NCBI RefSeq assembly: GCF_036014015.1
Contig: NZ_CP107905.1
Span: 806,001 to 870,000, forward strand
Direction: 5' to 3'
Length of the DNA: 64,000 nt
Source: Streptomyces sp. NBC_00457
GTDB taxonomy: Bacteria; Actinomycetota; Actinomycetes; Streptomycetales; Streptomycetaceae
Under the pieces are notes generated by a model. The model did not search any database and had not been told where the DNA came from. It was given only the letters and a program-made list of their open reading frames with translations. Below are positions 8,082 to 17,193 of this stretch, piece by piece. Position 1 is the stretch's first letter; the number at the start of each line of letters is the position of its first letter. A program made the position numbers and the translations under genes.

Positions 8082-9383
8082 CTACACATCCTTGCGGACG
8101 GTGGCCAGGGCGCCGATCCCGATCACGCAGACCGCCATGACGAAGAACGCCGGGGAGAGCAGGTTTCCGGTCCGCTGGACCAGGAAGGTCGCGATGTACG
8201 GAGCCGTACCGCCCGCGAGGACGGTGCCGACGTTGTACCCGATCGCCATGCCGGTGTAGCGGACCCGGCGCTCGAACAGATGCGGCCACAGACTGGCCGC
8301 CGGGACCTGCACGAACGCGCTGCTCAGCATGAACAGCAGGTAAGCCAGGCCGGCCAGGGCCAGGCTGTCCTGGTCCATGAGCATCATCGTGGGGTAGGCC
8401 GTCACCAGAAATCCCAGCAATCCGCACAGCAGGATGCGACGCGAGCCGAACCGGGTTGCGAGCCAGCCGGCCGGCACCATCAGCAGCACGGTGACCAGCA
8501 CGACGCCCGCGCTCAGCCAGAGCACCTGCGTGGAGTCGTACCCCAGGTCGTTGGTCAGGTAAATGCCGATGTACGTCAGCCCGAGGAAGATGGCGCCGCC
8601 CTGCGCCATGGACAGGCCGATGGACTGCCAAAGTGCCGCGCGGTGGGTGGAGAGGACCTCGCGGATCGGAGCCGTGGGGATGTCGGCGCGGCGTGCCGCC
8701 TCCTCGAATTCCGGGGTGTCCTCGATCCGCAGCCGGGCCCACAGGCAGAACACGGTGAGCGGTATAGCCATCAGGAAGGGCAACCGCCAGCCCCAGTCGG
8801 CCATCTGGTCCTTCGTGGCGAGCGCGGAGATCACCCCGGCCGTGGCGGCCGCGAACATGAATCCGAGGTTGGACCCGATGGGCGTGACCGCACCGAGGAA
8901 GGCCCTGCGCTTGGGCGGCGCCGACTCGTAGATGTAGGTGTAGGCGCCGACCGACTCGCCACCTGTGGAGATGCCCTGCACCAGCCGGGCGAGCAGGAGC
9001 AGTACGGCGGCGGCCACGCCGATCTGGCTGTAGGTGGGCAGCAGTCCCGTGATGCTGCTGGCCACTCCCATGCACACCACCGAGGAGACGAGTGCCTTGC
9101 GACGGCCCCATCGGTCGCCGAGCCACCCGAAGAAGACACCGCCGACCGGCCGCACCACGAGGCCGGTGGCGAACACCGCGAGCGCCGCCAGGAGTGAGGC
9201 CGCGGGATCGTCGCTCGGGAAGAACTGCGGAGCGATCACCACGGCGAGATAGCCGTAGACACTGAAGTCGTAGTACTCGATGAGGGTCCCGAGGCTGCCG
9301 GCGAGCATCGCGCGGCGCACCGTGACCGGATCGTACGTCGCCGACTCCGCCTCTGCTGCGGCGGACCGATGAGTGGCACTCAT
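8082..9383 (-). CDS. MFS transporter, metabolite:H+ symporter (MHS) family
   Basis: A 433-aa twelve-helix symporter of the MHS branch (alpha-ketoglutarate, proline/betaine, shikimate and citrate permeases). Family marks include GTLIEYYDFSVYGYLA near residue 30, the loop GWLGDRWGRRKAL near residue 90, and a central charged loop containing EDTPEFEEA. ATG 9383 is chosen because AAGGAGAG precedes it by seven bases; an upstream in-frame start at 9416 lacks a site. It is convergent with the ABC operon and divergent from the flavoprotein at 9669, suggesting uptake of an organic acid handled by the neighbouring redox enzymes. Confidence 0.9.
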   Translation of the reverse strand: MSATHRSAAAEAESATYDPVTVRRAMLAGSLGTLIEYYDFSVYGYLAVVIAPQFFPSDDPAASLLAALAVFATGLVVRPVGGVFFGWLGDRWGRRKALVSSVVCMGVASSITGLLPTYSQIGVAAAVLLLLARLVQGISTGGESVGAYTYIYESAPPKRRAFLGAVTPIGSNLGFMFAAATAGVISALATKDQMADWGWRLPFLMAIPLTVFCLWARLRIEDTPEFEEAARRADIPTAPIREVLSTHRAALWQSIGLSMAQGGAIFLGLTYIGIYLTNDLGYDSTQVLWLSAGVVLVTVLLMVPAGWLATRFGSRRILLCGLLGFLVTAYPTMMLMDQDSLALAGLAYLLFMLSSAFVQVPAASLWPHLFERRVRYTGMAIGYNVGTVLAGGTAPYIATFLVQRTGNLLSPAFFVMAVCVIGIGALATVRKDV

Positions 9384-9444
9384 GCTCCGACTCTCCTTCC
9401 CACGGCACGGTCCCATACCCTGCCGACGCCCGGGACGGTACAGA

Positions 9445-9456
9445 ACTGAACTCAGT
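9445..9456. promoter_or_regulatory. Palindrome in the MFS-flavoprotein divergent region
   Basis: ACTGA-AC-TCAGT forms a 12-bp inverted repeat flanked by direct copies of GTACAG (9438-9443 and 9455-9460). It lies about 60 bp upstream of the MFS start. It is a plausible operator for the TetR encoded at 11031-11687, but that assignment is inference. Confidence 0.35.
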
Positions 9457-9572
9457 ACAGCTACCCTTCACGCACGGATTTCCCGGGAAGCGGAGCGGAA
9501 AATCGACGTGCTGGACGTGCATGTGTGACGATACCGCGCGACATGGTCACCGTATCCACACGAGTGCGACGG

Positions 9573-9601
9573 TTGAGATTTTGAATCGGGTTCGGTTTAC
9601 T
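9573..9601 (+). promoter_or_regulatory. Housekeeping-type promoter for the flavoprotein gene
   Basis: TTGAGA (five of six bases to the -35 consensus) is separated by exactly 17 bp from TTTACT (four of six to the -10). It ends 67 bp before the chosen ATG at 9669 and points toward it. Sequence-based prediction only. Confidence 0.5.
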
Positions 9602-9668
9602 CGCAAGAGGTCGGGTGGACCTCGTGAACCTCGCCGGAGAGTCGATCCCTTGGCCGAAGGAGCGTCCC

Positions 9669-11021
9669 ATGCGCCCAGATGGCGTCGATCTGCTGATCGT
9701 CGGTGCGGGTATGGCAGGACTGACCGCCGGCGCCCGCGCCGTTCGCAACGGTCTGTCCGTGGTGATCGCCGAGATCGGCGGGGACGTCGGCGGCTCCGCA
9801 CGCTTCGCCGGTTACGCGTGGACCGCCCCGAGCCACGACGTCATGGACCAGCACAATCCGCACGGAGACGTCGCGCTCAAGCGCGCGCTCGTGGACCGGT
9901 TCGACGACGGCATCTCCTGGATCCGCTCCCTCGGCGTGGAGGCCAAGGACGCCCAACGCATCCTCAGCTTCGGCCGCGGCCACCAGTTCGACACCAACCA
10001 CTACGTCGACACCTGCCGTCGGCTCGTCCTCGACAGCGGCGGCGAGCTACTGCTGGAGACCGACACCGAACGGCTCATGGTCGAGCACGGCACCGTGGTC
10101 GGAGCGGAGTTGAGGACGGCCGACGGCACCCGCAGACAGGTACGGGCCAGGGCCACGCTTCTCGCGACCGGCGGATTCCAGGGCGACCCCGCCCTGCGCA
10201 CCGCGCATGTGCACCCCCACGCCGACCGCATGGAACTCCGCTCCAACCCGCACAGCCGCGGCGGCGGTTACCGCCTGGCCACCCGGGTCGGCGCTGCCGC
10301 CGGCCACCATGACGCCGGCTTCTACGGCCACCTCATTCCCAGCGGCATCCCCTTCGCCGACCCGGCCGACTTCGTCGACATGTCGCTGTATTACAGCGAG
10401 CACGCCCTCCTGTTCAATCTGCGGAACGAGCGGTTCGCCGACGAGACCCTGGGCGACCACCTCACCGCCATGGCGCTGCTGGAGCAGCCCGAAAGCCGCG
10501 GTCTGCTCATCGCCGACGCCCGGGTGTTCTGCGACTGGATCGTCGGCTCGTACGTCGAGGGTGCCGTCGCCGTCGACAAGTTCGCCCTGGCGAGCAAGCG
10601 AGGCGGCCGCGTCGGACTCGCCGAAGACCTCGACGAACTGGCCTGGCTGCCGGAGGAATGGGGATACCGGGGCGACGCCGTCCGTGACGCCGTCAAACGG
10701 TTCAACGAGCAGACCTCGGCAGGGCTGGAACCGGCGCCCGGCCGAGAACTGGACCGTCTGCCGCTGGACGAACCGCCGTACTACGTCATCGAGACGGTGC
10801 CGGCCATCACCTTCCCGTTTCACGGCGTACGCATCGACGACCGGGCCCGCGTACTGCGCGAGGACGGCGAACCGCTCCACGGACTCCTGGCCGCCGGATC
10901 GGACACGGGCGGTCTGTGGCACCGCGCCTACGCGGGCGGACTCGCCTCAGCCCTCGTGTACGGACTGACCGCCGCGGACACCGCCACCGAGATCGCCACC
11001 AGGGTGGTACGCCACACCTGA
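9669..11021 (+). CDS. FAD-dependent oxidoreductase (fumarate reductase / ketosteroid dehydrogenase-like)
   Basis: A 450-aa flavoprotein of the FAD_binding_2 family, which includes fumarate reductase flavoproteins and 3-ketosteroid-delta1-dehydrogenases. The dinucleotide-binding motif GAGMAG is at residues 12-17, and the C-terminal FAD block GLLAAGSDTGGLWHRAYAGG is clear. ATG 9669 has GAAGGAG six bases upstream, preferred over the GTG at 9615. The gene is co-oriented with a promoter at 9573 and convergent with a TetR gene ten bases away. In this context of SDRs, an ADH and an enone reductase, a dehydrogenation of a cyclic ketone is plausible but unproven. Confidence 0.87.
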   Translation: MRPDGVDLLIVGAGMAGLTAGARAVRNGLSVVIAEIGGDVGGSARFAGYAWTAPSHDVMDQHNPHGDVALKRALVDRFDDGISWIRSLGVEAKDAQRILSFGRGHQFDTNHYVDTCRRLVLDSGGELLLETDTERLMVEHGTVVGAELRTADGTRRQVRARATLLATGGFQGDPALRTAHVHPHADRMELRSNPHSRGGGYRLATRVGAAAGHHDAGFYGHLIPSGIPFADPADFVDMSLYYSEHALLFNLRNERFADETLGDHLTAMALLEQPESRGLLIADARVFCDWIVGSYVEGAVAVDKFALASKRGGRVGLAEDLDELAWLPEEWGYRGDAVRDAVKRFNEQTSAGLEPAPGRELDRLPLDEPPYYVIETVPAITFPFHGVRIDDRARVLREDGEPLHGLLAAGSDTGGLWHRAYAGGLASALVYGLTAADTATEIATRVVRHT

Positions 11022-11030
11022 CCGGGCGGC

Positions 11031-11687
11031 TCAGCGCACTCCGGCCAGCCGCAGGGCGAAGTCGCCGTACTGGTAGACGACCTGATCCTCCGTCATGTCA
11101 CCGTTCTCGCGGTACCAGACAGCCACACCCATCCCGAGGTCCAGGATCGCGTAGGAGGTCAGCTTCACCGTGGTGATCGCGAAGCGGCCGGCCTCCACAC
11201 CTTCGGTGAGCAACGTCCGGAACGCCTGCTCGTAGGCCGCCCGCCGCCGCAGGACCTCCGTGCGGTGCGGCTCCTCCAGACTGCGGATCTCCCGGGTCCC
11301 CACGAACGCTTCCAGGCGGTGCCGGGCGTGGTAGCGGACATGCGCCTCGGCGGTCCGGCGCAGCCGCTCCACCACGTCCTCGCAGCCGGCCACCGCGATG
11401 CGGTGATTGCGCAGCAGGTCGTCCATCGTGCCCGTCATGATCTGCGCGAGCAGTTCCTGTTTGGACCCCACGTGCTTGTACAGACTCGGCCCGCGCATCC
11501 CCACGGCTTCGCCGATGTCGGCCATCGTGGTGGCGGCGTACCCGCGCTCGGCGAACAGGACGAGAGCCGCGGCCCTGATCTCCGCCGCACGCGGTCCCGG
11601 GGACCTGCCGACCGCCGTTCGCCCCCGGGCAGTCACCGCCGACCGACTGCCGCGCTCTGACGTCACGCTACCCCCTGCCTCGTCCAT
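11031..11687 (-). CDS. TetR family transcriptional regulator
   Basis: A 218-aa TetR repressor. The helix-turn-helix occupies about residues 50-75 (TTMADIGEAVGMRGPSLYKHV) after a basic, disordered N-terminal tail of 30 residues. The C-terminal ligand-binding part resembles the KstR-type subgroup that controls steroid or fatty-acyl catabolism, which fits the neighbouring redox genes. ATG 11687 has only a modest CGAGG site; a later GTG (codon 7) is possible. Likely targets are the catabolic genes to the left and its own promoter. Confidence 0.88.
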   Translation of the reverse strand: MDEAGGSVTSERGSRSAVTARGRTAVGRSPGPRAAEIRAAALVLFAERGYAATTMADIGEAVGMRGPSLYKHVGSKQELLAQIMTGTMDDLLRNHRIAVAGCEDVVERLRRTAEAHVRYHARHRLEAFVGTREIRSLEEPHRTEVLRRRAAYEQAFRTLLTEGVEAGRFAITTVKLTSYAILDLGMGVAVWYRENGDMTEDQVVYQYGDFALRLAGVR

Positions 11688-11982
11688 TGGCTAACGCCTC
11701 GTAGCCGTACGCGTAAACCCACTCCGCCGGGCTCACCGTAACGTATCCGGGACCGCGACTCCCGTGGAGCGCCGCACGTCGACGTACCGGAAAACGTACG
11801 TTGGCCCGATCCGTACGGCCGGCTCGCTCGTGGCCAGGATCAACTCGAGCGCAGAACTCCACAGTTGGTTCCCCCGACACCCTCCGGAGTGTGTCAGCTC
11901 GAAGATCTCACCCGAAAGAGTGGGCAGCCGCCTCGACTCCAGCTGAACTCGGCCAACGCCTTCCGCCCCGTCCCTGACCTCC

Positions 11983-12206
11983 GTGATCACTGCTGGCGGC
12001 GGCAATCTCGCCATCGTTACCGAGAACGGCGTCGGCGTGAGCATCACGAACGCCGCCGAGGAGATCTGCGCCGCGCTCACCGCCCGGGCCGGACACCCCG
12101 ATGGCGGCCGGTCTGGACCGTCCCGCCGGCCAATCCCGACTTCGAGGTCCACCAGGCCTGGATGCACGAGTGCGGCAGCTCCCTGCTGACCGCGCGCGCC
12201 CGCTGA
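11983..12206 (+). pseudogene. Frameshifted remnant of a small actinobacterial gene
   Basis: Coding-like sequence starts as VITAGGGNLAIVTENGVG in one frame and continues after about 12100 in another frame as WTVPPANPDFEVHQAWMHEC, ending at TGA 12204-12206. The two parts read as one protein broken by a frameshift near 12095. No function recognised. The whole 11.7-12.7 kb stretch lacks intact genes and looks like decayed accessory DNA. Confidence 0.4.
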
Positions 12207-12236
12207 ACCCTGTCCAAGCCCGCCCAGGAGCAGTCC

Positions 12237-12398
12237 ATGCGCATCACGATCTGGCACAACGTTCACCGCGACCACTACGACGGCTACGAGCGCCACCACC
12301 CGATGCTGAGGGTGTTCTACATCGCTCCTGCCGGAGACCCGGAAGCCGAACTGTGGCGTGCCGTGCACATGTTCAACGCCCGTTTGCGCTGCCGGTAA
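12237..12398 (+). pseudogene. Truncated small protein gene
   Basis: ATG 12237 opens a 53-residue frame beginning MRITIWHNVHRDHYDGYERH and ending in TAA 12396-12398. The N-terminus resembles small Streptomyces proteins of unknown function often found with mobile-element genes; those are longer, so this looks cut short. CCAGGAG precedes the start. It follows the frameshifted remnant by 30 bp, consistent with two genes of one decayed cassette. Similarity is from memory and needs a search. Confidence 0.4.
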
Positions 12399-12505
12399 GC
12401 GGCTGCAAGCCCGCGGCGAGCAGTTCGCGCGGTCACTCGTCCAGAACCGCTCCGCGGCGGCGCCTTCCTGCAGAACGCTGAAGCCGTCGCCGGTTGAGAA
12501 CGAGC

Positions 12506-12604
12506 GGTATCCCGGTTCTCGGGGACGGGGTCCGTGAAGGGCTGTTCGAGGCTGGCGACGGGATCGCCCCGGAGGTTGCCGCGGTGAACGGGCTGAGTGA
12601 CTGA
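12506..12604 (+). pseudogene. C-terminal gene fragment without a start
   Basis: A frame with good codon bias reads GIPVLGDGVREGLFEAGDGI and continues to a TGA at 12602. Upstream, the same frame is closed by a stop near 12494, so only a tail survives. Unrecognised family. Together with the two fragments to the left it marks a deletion-prone scar. Confidence 0.3.
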
Positions 12605-12689
12605 CGCACGCTAAGCGCATCGGCGGCCGGCACGACCATGTACCGCACCGTCAACTCGGCGGCCACGAGCGACCGCTCTCCCCGGCCCG

Positions 12690-13346
12690 TCACCCCGCCT
12701 CCCACCCCGCCGGCCGCAGAATCCCCAGCAGTTGTCGGACCAGTTCGTCCACCGCCTCCTCCAGCGTGGCGTCCACCCACCCGGCGCTCCAGTCGTGGAG
12801 CAGGCCGTTGACGCTGCCGATGAAGGCGGTCGCGGCGAGCCGGTAGTCGCGGGGCGCCGCCTCGCCCCGGGCGACCGCCGCGCCCGCTTCCGCGCACACC
12901 AGGTCGACCCAGCGGGCGCGGCGGGCCAGGCGCTGGTGTTCCAGGCGGGGGCTGACGCCGATGATCTCGACGAAGGTGATGCGGATACGGCGTGGATCGG
13001 CGGTGACGTTGGCGGCGTAGGCGCGGAAGATCGCGGTGGCGCGTTCGGCGAGCGGCAGGCCGTCCGCAGCGGCCACCGCGGCGAGCACCGCCTCCTCGGC
13101 CCAGTCGTTGACCTGGAGGTGGAGGGCGGCCAGGACGTCCTCGAGGGTGCGGAACTCCTCGTAGAACTGGCGGGTGGAGAGCCCGGCGGCCTCGCTCAGC
13201 GCGGCCACGGTCGTGGCCCGGTAGCCGGGTGAGTCGCCGAACAGCTGGAGCGCGGCGTCGAGGAAGCGGCGGCGGCGCTCGGCCTGCCGCTCCTCGGCGG
13301 ACTTGCCCCTGTACCGGCCGGTCGGCGCCCTGAGCCTGCCCGTCAC
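12690..13346 (-). CDS. TetR family transcriptional regulator
   Basis: A 218-aa TetR regulator. A basic N-terminus (GKSAEERQAERRRRFLDAAL) leads into the helix-turn-helix at about residues 43-63 (TTVAALSEAAGLSTRQFYEEF), followed by an all-helical ligand domain. GTG 13346 follows GGAGGG by four bases. It is divergent from the secreted beta-propeller gene; the 184-bp gap holds a 16-bp palindrome whose sequence recurs before the GH5 gene at 17152. Both secreted genes are therefore the best candidates for its regulon. Ligand unknown. Confidence 0.88.
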   Translation of the reverse strand: MTGRLRAPTGRYRGKSAEERQAERRRRFLDAALQLFGDSPGYRATTVAALSEAAGLSTRQFYEEFRTLEDVLAALHLQVNDWAEEAVLAAVAAADGLPLAERATAIFRAYAANVTADPRRIRITFVEIIGVSPRLEHQRLARRARWVDLVCAEAGAAVARGEAAPRDYRLAATAFIGSVNGLLHDWSAGWVDATLEEAVDELVRQLLGILRPAGWEAG

Positions 13347-13425
13347 GAACCCTCCCCGTTCCCTCGCCTGACCCCGTCGATCAATTTTGTCGTGTGCGCG
13401 GTCTTGTCGAACAGGACACCCGCTC

Positions 13426-13441
13426 CTTACTTTTCAGTAAG
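13426..13441. promoter_or_regulatory. Candidate TetR operator, copy 1
   Basis: CTTACT-TTTC-AGTAAG is a perfect inverted repeat (six-base arms, four-base spacer). It lies in the divergent region between the TetR gene at 12690 and the propeller gene at 13531. A near copy (11 of 12 arm bases) is at 17194. Size and symmetry suit a TetR dimer. Confidence 0.6.
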
Positions 13442-13530
13442 TCCACTGTGAAAGTAGTTGTGTTCAGATTCACCACCCCGTCTTGGCATGCCCCGCCCCT
13501 GGCACCCGCCCCCCAGAGAAGAGAGCACCC

Positions 13531-14787
13531 ATGCCTGCCATCCGCCCCAGGCACCTTTGCTCCATGGCCGCCGCCCTCGTCCTGACCGTCACCGCCCCCG
13601 CGACCGCGGCCACCGCCGCCACCGGCCCCTCGGACGCCGCCGCCCTGCGCGAAGGGCTGTTCGTCGGCAACAACTGGGACGGCACCGCCGACGTCATCAA
13701 GGCTTCCGGCGACTTCGCGAAGATCGGCCGGATCAACGTCATCCCCGACAAGGACGCGCGGATGGCGGAGATCAACGCGAACCCGATCAAGTGGATCTAC
13801 TTCATGGCCATCCGCAACAGCGTCGGCGAGGGCCACGACCAGTTCGTGGACGACATGTACACCACGCCGGACGGTTCGTCGGTGGTCGTCTCCCGTCCGA
13901 GCTTCGCCGACGTGGTCTCGATCGACCTGGCCACCGGCGACATCAACTGGCGCTTCCCCGTGTCGGGTTACCGCTCCGACCACATGACGGTCTCCCCCGA
14001 CGGCAAGCGCGTCGCCGTGTCCGCGTCCACCTCCAACACCGTGCACGTGCTGGACATCGTCACCGGCAAGCAGCTCGGTTCGGTCGCCACCGCCGACAAG
14101 CCGCACGAGAACATCTTCACCAAGGACGGCAAGTACCTCTGGAACATGGGCATCGGCGATGTGAACACGGCGACCGACGCGCCCTGGCTGGACTGGACGA
14201 AGGGCAACCGGTACATCACCGTCGTCGACGCGACCACGTACGAGCGGGTCAAGGTCATCGACATGCGGCAGCGGCTGGACGCCATCGGCCTCACGGACTA
14301 CTCGGACGCCGTCCGGCCCGCGGTGTTCTCGCCCGACGAGTCCAAGCTGTACTTCCAGGTCTCGTTCTTCAACGGCTTCTTCGAGTACGACATCGCGACA
14401 GACAAGATCACCCGTACGAAGACGCTGCCGAAGAACCCGGCGACCAGCGACGACCGCACCACGTTCGTCAACGACTCGCGCCACCACGGCATTTCGATGA
14501 GCCCCGACGGCAGCAAGCTGTGCGTCGCGGGCACGATGGACGACTACGCGACGGTCGTCGACCGCGCCACACTCCAGGAGGGCCCGCTGGTCACCGCCTC
14601 GAAGCCGTACTGGGCGACCGTCAGCGGCGACGGAAAGAGCTGCGTGGTGTCGGAGAGCGGCACCGACCAGGTCACGGCCATCGACTTCGCCACCGGCAAG
14701 AAGACCGTGTCCGTCCCGGTCGGCGACCATCCGCAGCGGGTGCGGCTGGGACATGTGGCCGCGGACTGGACGGGAACCTCCGGCTGA
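13531..14787 (+). CDS. Secreted beta-propeller protein (YncE/YVTN-like)
   Basis: A 418-aa exported protein. ATG 13531 follows AGAAGAGAG; an in-frame start at 13483 would precede the signal peptide with Pro-rich sequence. Residues 1-30 form a Sec signal peptide (basic start, hydrophobic core, ATAATAA). The body has repeating blade motifs such as VSIDLATGDINWRF, MTVSPDGKRVAVS, VHVLDIVTGKQLGSV and MSPDGSKLCVAG, typical of seven-bladed YVTN/WD-like propellers of unknown ligand. The candidate TetR operator at 13426 lies about 90 bp upstream. Enzymatic activity is not evident; a binding or scaffold role is more likely. Confidence 0.82.
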   Translation: MPAIRPRHLCSMAAALVLTVTAPATAATAATGPSDAAALREGLFVGNNWDGTADVIKASGDFAKIGRINVIPDKDARMAEINANPIKWIYFMAIRNSVGEGHDQFVDDMYTTPDGSSVVVSRPSFADVVSIDLATGDINWRFPVSGYRSDHMTVSPDGKRVAVSASTSNTVHVLDIVTGKQLGSVATADKPHENIFTKDGKYLWNMGIGDVNTATDAPWLDWTKGNRYITVVDATTYERVKVIDMRQRLDAIGLTDYSDAVRPAVFSPDESKLYFQVSFFNGFFEYDIATDKITRTKTLPKNPATSDDRTTFVNDSRHHGISMSPDGSKLCVAGTMDDYATVVDRATLQEGPLVTASKPYWATVSGDGKSCVVSESGTDQVTAIDFATGKKTVSVPVGDHPQRVRLGHVAADWTGTSG

Positions 14788-14807
14788 GACGCTGAGACCC
14801 GGGCGGT

Positions 14808-15188
14808 TCAGGCGGTGGCGCGGTGCCCGGACACCAGCCACCGCCACCGCGGGCGTTCCGTGACCAGCGTGGCGGCGGCCAGCAGGGACACCGCGACCGC
14901 CGCCCACACGGGCCAGGCCAGCCAGGCGGAGACCACGGCCGCCACCAGCTGGAGCAGTACCAGAAGGATCGTGACCGCCCCGGGCACCGGCACGATCCCG
15001 TGGGCCTTGTCCCACGGTGTGGTGAACACGGTCGGCAGCCCGATCAGCACCACCACGGACAGCACCGCGAGCGGCCAGGAGTACCCGGCCAGCGCCCAGG
15101 GCGTGGCCACCCAGGCGACGAGTTCGGTCGCGAAGCGCGGGACGGCGGCGCGTCGGTCGTCGGGTTTCCGCAACGTCGTCTCCCCCAC
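14808..15188 (-). CDS. Small four-helix membrane protein (DUF2568/YrdB-like)
   Basis: A 126-aa protein with about four transmembrane stretches: residues 22-40, 40-55, 70-90 and 92-108. The pattern, including ATELVAWVATPWALAGYSW and a central FTTPWDKAHG loop, resembles the DUF2568/YrdB group of unknown function. GTG 15188 was chosen because the sequence upstream in the same frame is Arg/Pro-rich and not family-like; the ribosome-binding site is weak. It lies between the propeller and GH5 genes, convergent to the former. No functional residues are known for this family. Confidence 0.6.
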   Translation of the reverse strand: MGETTLRKPDDRRAAVPRFATELVAWVATPWALAGYSWPLAVLSVVVLIGLPTVFTTPWDKAHGIVPVPGAVTILLVLLQLVAAVVSAWLAWPVWAAVAVSLLAAATLVTERPRWRWLVSGHRATA

Positions 15189-15292
15189 TATGTGCCCGTC
15201 AGCGGTGGGTGATCCTACGACGTCCGGGCCGGGCCTGCTGCAACCTGCCCCCACGTCGGGGTCCGGTTCGACCCCGACGCGAGGGGCGGCTG

Positions 15293-17152
15293 TCAGCCGA
15301 CGCGCTGGGCTGCCCAGGCCGCCAGTTCGGCCTTCGCCGCGTTCAGCAGGGACGACGAGGGATTCGTCGCGCCGTTGGTGACGAGCGCGTAGTGCAGCGT
15401 GCCCGAGTCGGAGTCCGTCAGCAGCAGGCGGCGGCTGCCGGTGCCGCCTGGTTCGGGGGCCGCCGCGATCGGGGTCGACGTCGTGTATGAGGGCGGGGCG
15501 TAGGCCGTGCCCAGGTCGGAGACGACGGTGGTGGTCGAAGTCGGGAAGGTTGCCGGGAGGTGCAGTTCGGTGGGTGCCGAGCCGCTGCCCGAGCGCCACA
15601 CGAGCAGGCTGTACTGCCCGGAGCCCACCAGCCGGTTCACGTTGGGCAGTGACGTGGGAACCGGGTTCCAGGTCAGGGTCGTGGAGCCGTCGCGGGAGCG
15701 GTCCTCGTAGGTGAAGGCGACGGTCGTGCCGGAGGTGGCGCTCGGGTAAACGCGGTCGACAAGCCGCGTGTCCTGGCGCAGGACGGCCGTACCGGAGTCG
15801 TCGAGGCGTACGGCGGACAGGTCCTCGTCGTTCCAGGCGTCGCCCTCGGTCTGCACCTTGTCGGGGTTGTCGTTCATCAGCTCGTGGTGGCGGCCGTGGT
15901 AGATGTCCCACTGCCACTGGCTGCCGGAGAGGACGGGACCGGAGCCGGTCGGGTTCGTCCACCAACTCGCCCCCGGCACCCGGGAGTCGAGGGCCTGGTA
16001 CATCGCCTTGAGGACCGTCGGCGCCTTGTCGGAGACCGTGCCGGTCAGCGGGTGGCCGAACTCGCTGATGATCGCGGGCGTCTTGGTGGCGGAGGCCCGG
16101 TCACGCACCATGCCGAAGTCGCCCGCGTACTGTCCGTCCGCCGCCTTGCCCCACATGAAGATGCCGGAGATCGCCTTCTGGTCGTAGAAGTGGGTGTTGA
16201 AGACGAAGCGCGGTCCCAGCGTGCCCGCGTCGAGCAGGCCACCCTCCTGCTTCTGGAAGTCCAGGTTGGCGTTCCAGAACAGGTTCGGTTCGACGAACGC
16301 CGGCTTGGCCTGCCAGCCGGCCGCGTCCATCCGCGCCCGGAACTTCACGTAGAAGGGCCACAGGACGTCCTTCTCCCAGGCCCGGCTGGACTGGCCCGAG
16401 TCGTAGACGCCAGCGTGGGGTTCGTTGTACGGGTCGAAGCCGACGACACCCGCGAACTGGGCGGTCGAGAGGTTCTGCTTGACGTACGCCATCGTCTTCT
16501 GGGCGGTGTCGAGGAACGAGTCCTGCAGGCCGTACGTGTTGTGCCAGAAGTCGTACGTCGCCTCCGTCACGGCCGCGTTGGAGGTGATGTTCTGGCCCCA
16601 GAAGGGGCAGATCCCGCAGTACTCGTCGGGGTAGTCACCGAGGTCCACGGCCCACTTGGGGGCGCCGTCGCCGGTGTACCAGCTGTCCGAGTCGAAGAGC
16701 CAGCGGGAGTAGAGGTCCTGGTGGAAGTCGGGGTACACCCGGATCCCGGCGTCGAGGAACGCGCCGATCTGGGCGGTGGCGGCGGCCAGGTAGGCGTTGT
16801 CCACCTGGCCGCGCACGGGCTCGGCGTACGCCCAGGACAGCAGGAAGCGGACCGAGTTGCCGCCGCCGAGCGCTCTCAGCGCGGTCGCGGACTTCTTCGC
16901 GTCGGCGACCGAGGCGAAGGGCAGGCCGTTGTTCTCCTTGAGCTTGGTCTCGCCGGAGACGTTGTAGCCGCGCAGCACGACCTCGCGGCCGTGGCCGTCG
17001 GTGAAGTGGCCGTTCTGCACGGTGAGCGGGGATTCGTCGAACCAGAGGGAGTCGGGGACGGAGGCGGCGGTGGCGGGGCGGGCGCCCGCCACCGACAGGA
17101 ACCCACAGAGGAGAACCAGAACAAGGAGCACACGCGCACGCTTATTCGGCAT
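15293..17152 (-). CDS. Secreted GH5 glycosidase, endoglycoceramidase-like
   Basis: A 619-aa exported glycoside hydrolase of family 5. Residues ~1-29 are a signal peptide (lysine/arginine start, long hydrophobic core, ARPATA). The acid/base Glu is in DPYNEPHAG (about residue 244) and the nucleophile Glu in ISEFGHP (about 364). The order and the C-terminal beta-sandwich (from ~450) match bacterial endoglycoceramidase/EGCase-like enzymes, which release glycans from glycolipids. ATG 17152 is used; a GTG six bases earlier is equally possible. A copy of the putative TetR operator lies about 45 bp upstream. Confidence 0.85.
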   Translation of the reverse strand: MPNKRARVLLVLVLLCGFLSVAGARPATAASVPDSLWFDESPLTVQNGHFTDGHGREVVLRGYNVSGETKLKENNGLPFASVADAKKSATALRALGGGNSVRFLLSWAYAEPVRGQVDNAYLAAATAQIGAFLDAGIRVYPDFHQDLYSRWLFDSDSWYTGDGAPKWAVDLGDYPDEYCGICPFWGQNITSNAAVTEATYDFWHNTYGLQDSFLDTAQKTMAYVKQNLSTAQFAGVVGFDPYNEPHAGVYDSGQSSRAWEKDVLWPFYVKFRARMDAAGWQAKPAFVEPNLFWNANLDFQKQEGGLLDAGTLGPRFVFNTHFYDQKAISGIFMWGKAADGQYAGDFGMVRDRASATKTPAIISEFGHPLTGTVSDKAPTVLKAMYQALDSRVPGASWWTNPTGSGPVLSGSQWQWDIYHGRHHELMNDNPDKVQTEGDAWNDEDLSAVRLDDSGTAVLRQDTRLVDRVYPSATSGTTVAFTYEDRSRDGSTTLTWNPVPTSLPNVNRLVGSGQYSLLVWRSGSGSAPTELHLPATFPTSTTTVVSDLGTAYAPPSYTTSTPIAAAPEPGGTGSRRLLLTDSDSGTLHYALVTNGATNPSSSLLNAAKAELAAWAAQRVG

Positions 17153-17193
17153 GTTCACTACCGTCCGGTAATTTCAGGACACCGTCAACACCC

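Noticed and set aside
11764..11946. 60-codon plus-strand frame starting MERRTSTYRKTYVG
   Set aside because: Weak codon bias, no convincing Shine-Dalgarno site and no recognisable family.
15189..15965. N-terminal extension of the small membrane protein gene to 15965
   Set aside because: The upstream frame is Arg/Pro-rich and antisense to the GH5 gene; the membrane protein family begins near GTG 15188.
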